A stretch of DNA of 64,000 bases from an uncultured Acidimicrobiales bacterium (GTDB taxonomy: Bacteria > Actinomycetota > Acidimicrobiia > Acidimicrobiales > SZUA-35), in contig CALHFG010000051.1 of the NCBI GenBank assembly GCA_938029215.1, positions 36,541-100,540 on the forward strand, read 5' to 3'. Shown in pieces: positions 54,139 to 62,204 of the stretch (position 1 is the first letter of the stretch; every line of letters begins with the position of its first letter). A model generated the notes under the pieces. It was given only the letters and a program-made list of their open reading frames with translations. It did not search any database and was not told the origin of the DNA. The translations under genes were made by a program, and so were the position numbers.

Positions 54139-55047
54139 ATGGCAGACCAGCGGATCGAGCGGGCAGAGCAGCTCGCCGCACTGGGTCGTCACAACGAGGT
54201 TCTCGAGATACTGGCTGACCCAGGCCTGGCCGAGGACCCCGATGCCAGCCGTATGCGAGTCTTCGCCCTGCTCAACACCGATCGACCGGCAGAGGCGCAC
54301 CGAGAAGCCGATCACCTGGTTGCCATCGACCCCGACTCCCCTCTCAGCTTCCTTGCTCGTTCATATAGCTGGGAGCGTTTGGAGAGGCCGTGGGAGTCGT
54401 TGCGAGACGCTCGTTCGGCGGTTAGCCGGGCTCCGCACGTTCCTCTTTTTCGCTCTCGTCTGGCCACGTGCTTGGCTCGTTCGGGTCAGCTTGACGAGGC
54501 CCACTCTGAAGTCGGCTGGGTGCTTAGTCAGGAACCCGACGATCCAGACCATTGGGTGCTGCTCGGCCGAGTCTATTACCACCTAAACCGCCTCGACGAG
54601 GCCGAGGGTGCAGTGCTGGAGGCGCTCCGCCTGGACGCGCAAAATACCGAAGCAAAACTGCTTCTCGCGGGCGTTCAGGCCGAGGGCAAGGGGCGAACCA
54701 ACGAGAGCATCGAAACCCTTATCGATGTTCTGCGGGCTAACCCTGCCGAGGCCAGTATTCGGCAGATGCTGCTGGATGTGGCGTTCCCTCGGCAGCTCCC
54801 TTGGGAGTTCTTGATCATTCTCATGGGTCTGGCCGTCATGCTTGGCGGCGTAGTCGCTGTTCCTCTAGCCCTCACCTATGGCGGCGTGGTCGCGTACCGG
54901 TACCGCAAACTGACACCACAGCTACGAGCGATGGTTTGGGCCGAGCCTACGACCCGGCGGCGAATGCAAGTTGCCATCGTCGTTTGGACCCTGGGTGTGG
55001 TGGGTACCTTTGCGGCTGGGCTCTACTTGGGCTTGCTGGCAAGGTAG
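54139..55047 (+). CDS. TPR-repeat membrane protein
   Basis: 302 residues from ATG 54139; the ORF-track start 53866 reads antisense to the EssC-like gene. Residues 1-~210 form about five TPR-type helix pairs ('SRLATCLARSGQLDEAHSEV', 'LLGRVYYHLNRLDEAEGAVL'). Two membrane helices follow (~220-245 'FLIILMGLAVMLGGVVAVPL' and ~280-300). The TPR part is predicted cytosolic. Divergent from the EssC-like gene and overlapping the AAA+ gene by 25 bp at the 3' end; a scaffold role in the same export machine is possible. Confidence 0.82.
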   Translation: MADQRIERAEQLAALGRHNEVLEILADPGLAEDPDASRMRVFALLNTDRPAEAHREADHLVAIDPDSPLSFLARSYSWERLERPWESLRDARSAVSRAPHVPLFRSRLATCLARSGQLDEAHSEVGWVLSQEPDDPDHWVLLGRVYYHLNRLDEAEGAVLEALRLDAQNTEAKLLLAGVQAEGKGRTNESIETLIDVLRANPAEASIRQMLLDVAFPRQLPWEFLIILMGLAVMLGGVVAVPLALTYGGVVAYRYRKLTPQLRAMVWAEPTTRRRMQVAIVVWTLGVVGTFAAGLYLGLLAR

Positions 55048-56291
55048 GCAGCCAATTCGTCATACTGACCATCGGCATTTGCGAAGGTCACGTAGTTCCT
55101 CGCGGTATCGAGCCAGGGGCCAACCGATGGGCGTAATGACTTGGCTGATTTCAGAAGCAGACGCTGGGTGACTGGCTCAAGCGTTCCGGTTTTCATGGCC
55201 TTCTGCATAGCGACCTCAACCGCGGTCTCACACACCAACCGCAGGTCTGCGCCACTGAAGCCTGCAGTTTTGGACGCCACCTCGGCGAGGTTGAGTTCCT
55301 CGGCGGGCCGATCTCTGAGGTGGTACTCCAGGATCGATGCGCGAGCTTGGGGGTCCGGTGGCAAAACAGCCACCGCTCGATCGAAACGTCCGGGACGCCT
55401 GAGGGCGGAGTCAACGTCCCACGGCGCATTAGTAGCGCCGATGAAATAGACGCCTTCGTTGCTGGTATCGACTCCATCCATCTCGCTCAGCAGCTGCGCC
55501 ACAACGTTCCGCATTCCCGACGAATTGTGAGAGCTTCGCTTCTGTCCGATCGCGTCTACCTCGTCGAAGAACAGCACGGTCGGCGACTTTTCTCTCGCGG
55601 CTTCAAACAGCTGATGCAATTGCTTTTCGCTGTTTCCGATCCACATGTCGAGCACATCGTGGAGGCCCAGGCTCATGAAGTTGGCATCCAGCTCACCGGC
55701 GATCGCCCGCGCCAGGAATGTTTTGCCGCACCCTGGGGGGCCATAGAGCAGCAATCCACCGCTTGCGGACAGTCCATAGGCAGCCTGGAATTCCGGGTTG
55801 CGGATAGGCCCAAAGAAGCTTCGTTCCAGCTGAGCCTTGACCGCCGACATTCCGCCTACGTCATCCAGACGAATGCGATTCTTCCGATCGTCTCTGATGG
55901 TGTCCATGAGAAACTCGTCGAACTCATCGAACTCGTCATACTTGGCATCATCTGGAGAGCCTTCCGCTGGCACCCGATCGAGCGCCGCGTCTTGGGGGTC
56001 AACGGCACTCTCTTCGACCGAGTCTGGCGCGAGCGCTGCCAGCAACGACTCCCATGCCTGGGTCCGAGGATCATCGGTGGCCGCCCCGCCTGCGGCGGCG
56101 ATTTGCAGCGCCTCCACGTTGGCAGGCTCTGCAGCCAACACGATTTCTGCTTCAACGAGAGCCTCCTGCGGCTGACCTTTCCGCAGGAATTCCTTCCCTA
56201 GGTGAATCCGCAAGGCGCGTGCGTCCTCTCCCGACTGGTCGACGAGGGCTCGTAGTGCTGCTTGTAGGGCATCGATCACGGGATCGGTCAT
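55023..56291 (-). CDS. AAA+ ATPase with TPR-like N-terminus
   Basis: 422 residues. Residues 1-~75 look TPR-like ('LGKEFLRKGQPQEALVEAEI'), followed by an acidic linker and one classical AAA module: Walker A 'LLYGPPGCGKTFLARAIA' (~185), Walker B 'TVLFFDEVDAIGQKR' (~243), sensor 'FIGATNAPWDVDSALRRPGR' with an Arg finger, and the lid ('TAGFSGADLRLVCETAVEV'). It belongs with the Cdc48/Vps4/FtsH-type AAA proteins rather than the CbxX type found in EccA. It probably remodels protein complexes in the cytosol. TPR plus AAA plus EssC-like ATPase side by side suggests one system, but that is inference. Confidence 0.9.
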   Translation of the reverse strand: MTDPVIDALQAALRALVDQSGEDARALRIHLGKEFLRKGQPQEALVEAEIVLAAEPANVEALQIAAAGGAATDDPRTQAWESLLAALAPDSVEESAVDPQDAALDRVPAEGSPDDAKYDEFDEFDEFLMDTIRDDRKNRIRLDDVGGMSAVKAQLERSFFGPIRNPEFQAAYGLSASGGLLLYGPPGCGKTFLARAIAGELDANFMSLGLHDVLDMWIGNSEKQLHQLFEAAREKSPTVLFFDEVDAIGQKRSSHNSSGMRNVVAQLLSEMDGVDTSNEGVYFIGATNAPWDVDSALRRPGRFDRAVAVLPPDPQARASILEYHLRDRPAEELNLAEVASKTAGFSGADLRLVCETAVEVAMQKAMKTGTLEPVTQRLLLKSAKSLRPSVGPWLDTARNYVTFANADGQYDELAAYLASKPK

Positions 56292-56359
56292 GGACGTATT
56301 GTCGCATCACTTGGGTGAGGTTCGTTCGAAATCACCCCGAACAGTCCTGCAATGGTCGG

Positions 56360-56371
56360 TAGATTGGTGCA
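56360..56371 (+). promoter_or_regulatory. Leaderless-type -10 box of hrpA
   Basis: TAGATT (56360-56365), six bases, GTG 56372. Confidence 0.55.
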
Positions 56372-59300
56372 GTGGCCGACGGAACCGGGATCAGCTATCC
56401 CGCCGAGCTCCCGATCACGGCGCACCGGGATGACATCATCGAGACCCTGAGGTCGTCACAGGTGATGATTATCGCTGGCGAAACCGGTTCTGGAAAGAGC
56501 ACCCAGCTGCCCAAGATGTGTCTTGAGCTGGTAAACGAATTGGGCATCGACGGATGGATCGGCCATACCCAACCGCGTCGAATCGCGGCACGCTCGGTCG
56601 CCGAGCGAGTGGCGGAAGAGTTGGGCTCAAGCATCGGCCAGACGGTTGGCTACACGGTGCGATTCAACGATCAGGTGAGTCGCCACACCCGCATTAAGCT
56701 CATGACCGACGGCATCCTGTTGGCCGAAATCCAACGAGACCCTGCGCTGAAGAAGTATTCGGTTCTCATCATCGACGAGGCCCATGAACGCAGCCTCAAC
56801 ATCGACTTCCTCCTTGGATATCTTCGTTCGCTGCTACCCCGCCGTCCAGATCTGCGGGTGATCATTACATCAGCCACCATCGACACCGAGCGCTTTGCCA
56901 AACACTTCGAGACTTCGGATGGACCGGCGCCGATCACGGAGGTGTCCGGACGTACCTATCCGGTTGAGATGCGTTACCGACCGCTCGACACCGATACCGA
57001 CCAAATCGACGGGATTGCCGAGGCGGTGCGCGAACTTAGCCGCGAAGGCGACGGCGACATTCTTGTGTTCTTGCCCGGAGAACGAGATATCCGTGACGCT
57101 GCTGATGCGCTGACCGATCTGAATTTGCGCTCGACCGAGATCGTTCCGCTCTATGCCCGTCTGTCTGCGGCAGAACAACACCGGATCTTCGCCAGCCACC
57201 GTGGCCGTCGGATCGTGTTGGCCACCAACATCGCCGAGACTTCCCTCACCGTGCCGGGCATTCGATACGTGATCGATCCGGGTGAGGTTCGGATCTCTCG
57301 GTACAACCAGCGCACGAAGGTCCAACGGCTCCCAATCGAACCGGTCAGTCAGGCATCTGCAAACCAGCGAGCCGGTCGTTGCGGCAGGCTCGGCCCGGGC
57401 ATCTGCATTCGGCTGTACTCCGAAGAAGACTTCGAATCCCGACCAGAGTTCACCGACCCCGAGATCACCCGGACCAACCTGGCATCGGTCATTCTGCAGA
57501 TGGCCTCGATCGGCCTCGCAAAAGACGGTCCCGGCGACATTGTTGACTTCCCTTTTGTGGAGAGTCCTGAAACCCGTAACATCACCGATGGCGTACGACT
57601 CTTGGAAGAGCTCGGCGCAGTCGATCTTCACCCTGATGCCCGCAACTGGATCACCCAGCTTGGTCGCCGTATCGCTCGCCTCCCTGTCGATCCTCGCATC
57701 GCTCGAATGGTGATTGCGGCCGATCAGCTGAACTGTCTCGACCCAGTGCTGGTGATTGCTTCAGCTCTCAGCATTCAAGATCCCCGCGAGGAGCCGAGCG
57801 ATAAAAGGGAACTCGCAAGAGAAAGCCATGCTCGCTTCCGTGACCCCAAAAGCGACATGCTTTCAGTCCTCCACCTCTGGGACTACGCGAACACCCAAAA
57901 GCGGGAACGTTCGTCGGGCGCGTTCAGAAGGATGTGCCGCAAGGAGTTCCTGAACCACAACCGTCTCCGCGAGTGGCAGGATCTCTACAGTCAGCTCAAG
58001 CGTGTTGCCAAAGACATCAAACTGGGCAAACCACTTCGGCGTCCGGCCGAAGACGTCGACGCCGACGCTGTTCACCGAGCTCTGCTCACCGGACTCCTCA
58101 GCCAGATTGGACTGAAGGACGAAGTAGACGTTGCCAAGAAGGCCCGAAAGGGAGCTGGTCCAAAACGTCCGGTCAGGCCACGGACCGAGTACATCGGTGC
58201 TCGAAACTCCCGTTTCGTCATCGCTCCGGGCTCGACGCTCACCAAGAACGGACCCCGCTGGGTTATGGCGGGTGAGCTGGTAGAAACCAACCGGCTCTAC
58301 GCCCGGATGGCGGCGCCGATCGATCCACGCTGGGTCGAAGACACCGCCGAACATCTCATGACCTACAGCTATGCCGAACCGGTGTGGCGGCCCGAGCGCG
58401 GCACCGCCACCGTGATCGAGCGGGCCAGTCTGTACGGGCTCCCGGTGGTCGCTGGGCGGACGATCAACCTTCACCGCGTAGACCCCGAGCTGGCCCGCGA
58501 GATCTTTATTCAGTCGGCGCTTGTCGACAGAGACTGGGAGACGCCAGCGGACTCTCGGCTGCATGCGTTCCTGGATCACAACGAGCGAGTTCTCGCCGAG
58601 GCGGCGCGCTGGGAAGCGAAGACACGAAACCGCAGCCTTGAGGTCGAGGTGGAGGCGGTAGCCACCCACTACGACCGACTGCTACCAGCGGAGATCGTGT
58701 CGGTTCGCCACTTCGAGAAGTGGTGGAAGAGGTTGGTGGACCAAACCCCTGATCGCCTGAACCTTTCGATCGACGATCTCCTGCCAGCCGGACTTCAAAC
58801 CACCGACTTCCCAGACCGCTGGCCCGGGACCGAAGCGGCACTTGGGTACACGTTCGAGCCGAACTCTGCCGTCGACGGAATCACCGTTTCGATCTCGGCC
58901 GCCGAACTGCGCTCGGGGACCTCGCAATACTCCTGGCTTGTTCCTGGGATGCGAGTCGAGCTGGTCACCGAACTGTTGCGAACGCTCCCCAAAGACACAC
59001 GGACCAGATTCTTACCGTTGCCAGACACCGCCGAACGGATCGTGAATGCACTCCCCGATTGGCCGATCGACGCCGACGTGGGTATCGCCCAAGCTGTCCG
59101 ACCTCACCTCGTGCTCAATGGGTTCCCCATTGAGCAAGGACTGCTGCGCCCCGATGACCTGCCGACTCATCTGCGGCCAATCTTCCAAGTGGTCGACGGT
59201 GAGGGAAGGATGCTGGCAGCCGGCCGAGATCTCTCCCGTTTGGGCGAACGGCTGGAAGGAAAGGTCCGTTCTCGGCTGGCCGCCGCGTCGCACCCAATGG

Positions 59301-60136
59301 AACGCGCAGGACTGACCGAATGGCCGGGCGGCACGATTCCTCAGACCGAAACCGCCCAGTACCTCGGGGCAACAATCACGGTCTACCCGGCCCTCGTAGA
59401 TCGAGGCGCCGCAGTGGACCTCGCCGTTCTTGCTACTCAAGCGGAACAAGACCAGGCCCACTGGGATGGCGTGCGGAGACTGGTGCGGTTCTCACTGAGT
59501 CGCCCGGTGCGAACAGTGGCTCAGACCCTGCGCGGCCAGGCTGCTTTGGCGCTCGCCGGGCTCGTGAACTCTCCGTCGTTGGAGCTGACGCAGGCGGGCA
59601 TGGTCGATGATCTCGTGAACGCCTCGATCGACTCGATCATGACGGCTGCTGGAGGAGCTCCATGGTCTGAAGCCGACATGAGAGCACTCGTTCGGTACGC
59701 AAACCTCAAATTCGAATCGGTGGTGTCTCAGTTCTCCGTGCCAGCAATCGAAGCCATCGTGGGAGCCCAAGCGGTGCTCGTTCAGCTGGAACGCCTGGCT
59801 CTGGGCCCGGTTGACTTGGCGTTGGCAGGGGCCGACGTGTTGGCAACCCTTCAGTCGTTGATATTCGACGGCTGCTTCACCGCCCAAGGCCTCGACCGAA
59901 CCGCGAACGTCGCTCGTTACGTGGCTGCGCTCGACTATCGCCTGACCCAACTTCCGGGCGATCGTGAGCGGGATCTGGTGAGCACCGCCGAGATCCAGCA
60001 GCTTCAACGCGCGGCCGCATCAACCACCCATCCGGACGTGCCGTGGATGCTACAGGAGTATCGGGTGTCCCTTTGGGCTCAGCACCTCGGCACGGACGGT
60101 CCGATCAGCTCGAAACGAATCCGAAAGCTGCTCTAG
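56372..60136 (+). CDS. hrpA: ATP-dependent RNA helicase HrpA
   Basis: 1254 residues, close to the usual ~1300. DEAH/RHA helicase: Walker A 'IIAGETGSGKSTQLPKMC' (~residue 35), DEAH in 'VLIIDEAHERSLNIDFLLGY' (~134), 'VIITSATIDTERF', 'LATNIAETSLTVPGIRYVID' and 'QRAGRCGRLGPGICIRLYSE'. The HA2/OB domains follow and the long HrpA-specific C-terminal region extends to the end. Acts on RNA; in E. coli it rescues stalled ribosomes. GTG start from a leaderless-type promoter. Confidence 0.96.
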   Translation: MADGTGISYPAELPITAHRDDIIETLRSSQVMIIAGETGSGKSTQLPKMCLELVNELGIDGWIGHTQPRRIAARSVAERVAEELGSSIGQTVGYTVRFNDQVSRHTRIKLMTDGILLAEIQRDPALKKYSVLIIDEAHERSLNIDFLLGYLRSLLPRRPDLRVIITSATIDTERFAKHFETSDGPAPITEVSGRTYPVEMRYRPLDTDTDQIDGIAEAVRELSREGDGDILVFLPGERDIRDAADALTDLNLRSTEIVPLYARLSAAEQHRIFASHRGRRIVLATNIAETSLTVPGIRYVIDPGEVRISRYNQRTKVQRLPIEPVSQASANQRAGRCGRLGPGICIRLYSEEDFESRPEFTDPEITRTNLASVILQMASIGLAKDGPGDIVDFPFVESPETRNITDGVRLLEELGAVDLHPDARNWITQLGRRIARLPVDPRIARMVIAADQLNCLDPVLVIASALSIQDPREEPSDKRELARESHARFRDPKSDMLSVLHLWDYANTQKRERSSGAFRRMCRKEFLNHNRLREWQDLYSQLKRVAKDIKLGKPLRRPAEDVDADAVHRALLTGLLSQIGLKDEVDVAKKARKGAGPKRPVRPRTEYIGARNSRFVIAPGSTLTKNGPRWVMAGELVETNRLYARMAAPIDPRWVEDTAEHLMTYSYAEPVWRPERGTATVIERASLYGLPVVAGRTINLHRVDPELAREIFIQSALVDRDWETPADSRLHAFLDHNERVLAEAARWEAKTRNRSLEVEVEAVATHYDRLLPAEIVSVRHFEKWWKRLVDQTPDRLNLSIDDLLPAGLQTTDFPDRWPGTEAALGYTFEPNSAVDGITVSISAAELRSGTSQYSWLVPGMRVELVTELLRTLPKDTRTRFLPLPDTAERIVNALPDWPIDADVGIAQAVRPHLVLNGFPIEQGLLRPDDLPTHLRPIFQVVDGEGRMLAAGRDLSRLGERLEGKVRSRLAAASHPMERAGLTEWPGGTIPQTETAQYLGATITVYPALVDRGAAVDLAVLATQAEQDQAHWDGVRRLVRFSLSRPVRTVAQTLRGQAALALAGLVNSPSLELTQAGMVDDLVNASIDSIMTAAGGAPWSEADMRALVRYANLKFESVVSQFSVPAIEAIVGAQAVLVQLERLALGPVDLALAGADVLATLQSLIFDGCFTAQGLDRTANVARYVAALDYRLTQLPGDRERDLVSTAEIQQLQRAAASTTHPDVPWMLQEYRVSLWAQHLGTDGPISSKRIRKLL

Positions 60137-60142
60137 GGATTC

Positions 60143-60490
60143 TTAGATCTGGTCACGGATCCAATTGAACGTGTCTTGTCCGTACAGGAACGATAGAACC
60201 CCAAACACGACGAACAAGACGATGCCGAACACAATCGCCTTCACGGGAATAGGGCCCTCGTCCGGGATGCCGGGCGTTCGAGCCCGAATCCACTTGACCA
60301 GTGGGTTATCGGGCTTAATGAGGTTCAGTCCCACGATGATGGTGAGCAATCCCTGGCCGGGAAGCACCAACATGGCGATGCCGGCAAGAACGAGCACCAC
60401 ACCGAGCGCGATGCGCAAGATGCGCTTGATGCCATGGACCTCTTCGCCCGGTTGGAGGCCAGGTTGCAGTTCGGAGTAGTCGAGGCTCAC
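60143..60490 (-). CDS. PGPGW-like transmembrane protein
   Basis: 115 residues from GTG 60490; the ORF-track start 60805 runs antisense-like through YggT and is rejected. Core 'ALGVVLVLAGIAMLVLPGQG' plus 'LLTIIVGLNLI' is the PGPGW pattern (here PGQG). A basic loop ('LVKWIRARTPGIPDEG') and a second helix ('VFGIVLFVVFGVLSFLYG') follow. Integral membrane, function unknown. Convergent with hrpA. Confidence 0.8.
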   Translation of the reverse strand: MSLDYSELQPGLQPGEEVHGIKRILRIALGVVLVLAGIAMLVLPGQGLLTIIVGLNLIKPDNPLVKWIRARTPGIPDEGPIPVKAIVFGIVLFVVFGVLSFLYGQDTFNWIRDQI

Positions 60491-60502
60491 AGAATCAATG
60501 TA
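60491..60502 (-). promoter_or_regulatory. Leaderless-type -10 box of PGPGW-like gene
   Basis: On the minus strand TACATT (60502-60497), six bases, GTG 60490; the wider CTATACATT is the best -10-like string in the gap. Confidence 0.55.
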
Positions 60503-60534
60503 TAGCAGCAGGCTCTCGGGAGGTTGTCTACCGA

Positions 60535-60786
60535 CTAGAGGCGGGCAACGATCGGAATCAGCACGATGTTGATTCCGAGGATGACCGCGAACACCGACAG
60601 ATCGAGTCCGCCCATTGGAGGCAAGACACGACGAATCGGGGCGAGAACCGGCTCGGTGATCCGATAGAGGCCGTCGACGATGGGTCGGGCTGGGGAATCC
60701 GGACCGACCCGGAACCAGCTCGAGAGAGCTCGAGCAATAAAGATGAACGAGGCGAGACGAAGCAGTGTTACAAGCAAGGAACCCAT
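60535..60786 (-). CDS. YggT family membrane protein
   Basis: 83 residues. Two helices ('LLVTLLRLASFIFIARALSS' and 'LSVFAVILGINIVLIPIVAR') flank the conserved YggT core 'RITEPVLAPIRRVLPPMGG'. GGAGG close to ATG 60786. It follows ppa by 24 bp and is probably cotranscribed. Implicated in osmotic or division-related functions elsewhere; not defined here. Confidence 0.9.
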   Translation of the reverse strand: MGSLLVTLLRLASFIFIARALSSWFRVGPDSPARPIVDGLYRITEPVLAPIRRVLPPMGGLDLSVFAVILGINIVLIPIVARL

Positions 60787-60810
60787 CAGACCTCCATTGT
60801 GTCACCGGAA

Positions 60811-61458
60811 TCAGTCGGTGACGCGTCGGTCCTGGGTGGAATCGTCGATGGCGAAGTTGTCGGTGTAGTCCGCCATGCTGGCCCCAACGACCTTTCGAGC
60901 GTGATCGAGGCCATAGGTTCCCACGACTTCGATGGGATTCGGATCCTGCCCATCGCGGAATTGCATCTTGTAGGTAGCGAAGTAGTGAACGATCCGCTCG
61001 ACCACGGTCTTGGGAAGGTGCTTGAGATCGGTCGCGTACTCGAACACCGGATCACTCTTCAAGACCGCGATGATCTTGTCGTCAGCTTCGCCGCCATCGA
61101 GGAGAGCGATCCCTCCAAGTACTCGGGTCGGGACCACAATCTCGGCACGATCGATTCGTTGCTGAGACAGAACGCAAATGTCCAACGGATCTTGATCGCC
61201 TTCCTCGGCCCGGGGCGTAAGTGCGGCCACCTTGTCTCCGCAGTAGGTACGGGGCACAAACCCATAGAGGGTTGGCGGTAGCGCAGACGATCCTTGCGGC
61301 CTATCGACCCGCAAGTAGCCGGTTCGCTTATCGATTTCATACTTCACCGCATCGAACGGTGTGATTTCGATGTAGGCATCGACCTCATCGGGCGGGGCGT
61401 CACCGGTGGACAGTCCATGCCAAGGGTGAGCCCGATACCTATCAAAACTGCGCGCCAT
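60811..61458 (-). CDS. ppa: Soluble family I inorganic pyrophosphatase
   Basis: 215 residues. Hydrolyses PPi to two phosphates with Mg2+. The catalytic signature 'EEGDQDPLDICVLS' has the metal-binding aspartates, and 'VKYEIDKRTGYLRVDR', 'YGFVPRTYCGD' and 'KHLPKTVVERIVHYFATYK' complete the family set. The genome thus has both a soluble and a membrane PPase (hppA) about 47 kb apart. Ribosome site GGGAGA lies just before ATG 61458. Divergent from the uridine kinase. Confidence 0.96.
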   Translation of the reverse strand: MARSFDRYRAHPWHGLSTGDAPPDEVDAYIEITPFDAVKYEIDKRTGYLRVDRPQGSSALPPTLYGFVPRTYCGDKVAALTPRAEEGDQDPLDICVLSQQRIDRAEIVVPTRVLGGIALLDGGEADDKIIAVLKSDPVFEYATDLKHLPKTVVERIVHYFATYKMQFRDGQDPNPIEVVGTYGLDHARKVVGASMADYTDNFAIDDSTQDRRVTD

Positions 61459-61552
61459 AGTCTCCCAGTGTGCCCTACGGGGCCAGCGTTCGAACAGCCT
61501 CGATTGGTGTACCTTCGGTCGCGGCGCTTCCAGTCCCTACACTCGAACAGCA

Positions 61553-62176
61553 ATGAGTTTCCTCGTAGCTGTATGTGGCGGTAGTTGTTCCGGGAAGAGC
61601 ACGCTCGCAACCCGTATGTTGCGCCTCCTGGGTCCCGAGACCGCCACGATGTTGGCGTTCGATTCCTACTATCGAGACCAGGCGTCATTGACCCCCGAGG
61701 AGCGAGCGGTGGTCAACTACGATCATCCCGACAGCCTCGATGTGGAGCTCTTCTCCGAACACCTTTCACTGCTCGCCGACGGGCAAGCTATCGACTGCCC
61801 GGTCTACGACTTCGCCACCCATACGCGCGTCGCCGAAACCCGACGCATCGAACCCGCCCCTGTGGTGGTGGTAGATGGGATCCTGATCTTGGCGGATGAT
61901 CGACTGGTACCACAATTCGACATGCGAATCTTCCGCCAATGCCCGGAAGAGGTTCGTCTCGACCGACGAATAGAGCGAGACATGCTGCACCGAGGCAGAA
62001 CAGAGGAGTCGGTTCGCACGCAGTTCGCAGCAACGGTGAAGCCGATGCATGACCGGTTCGTGCTTCCGTCGGCCGAACATGCCGACGTAATCTTTCAGCA
62101 CGACGCGATCGAGGTCGACGAAGCTGCCGACATTGTGGTCGACCGAATCAGGCGAGCCCTCCTAACCCAGTCGTGA
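61553..62176 (+). CDS. udk: Uridine kinase-like P-loop kinase
   Basis: 207 residues. Phosphorylates uridine/cytidine with NTP in pyrimidine salvage. Walker A 'AVCGGSCSGKSTLATRML' at the N-terminus, 'AFDSYYRDQASLTPEERA' and 'VNYDHPDSLDVELFSEHL' as in Udk, 'YDFATHTR' and 'VVVVDGILILADDRL' follow. A -10-like TACACT lies nine bases before ATG, so the leader is very short. Neighbouring psuG releases uracil rather than uridine, so no direct pathway link. Confidence 0.9.
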   Translation: MSFLVAVCGGSCSGKSTLATRMLRLLGPETATMLAFDSYYRDQASLTPEERAVVNYDHPDSLDVELFSEHLSLLADGQAIDCPVYDFATHTRVAETRRIEPAPVVVVDGILILADDRLVPQFDMRIFRQCPEEVRLDRRIERDMLHRGRTEESVRTQFAATVKPMHDRFVLPSAEHADVIFQHDAIEVDEAADIVVDRIRRALLTQS

Positions 62177-62204
62177 CACAACGGGGTCAGCCCCCATCGC
62201 CGCT

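Noticed and set aside
60143-60805. 220-residue version of the PGPGW-like protein
   Set aside because: The first ~105 residues read out of frame through YggT; a leaderless-type -10 places the start at GTG 60490.
62182-62193. GGGG-TCAG-CCCC hairpin between uridine kinase and pepF
   Set aside because: Only a 4-bp stem with no T-tract; too weak to call a terminator.
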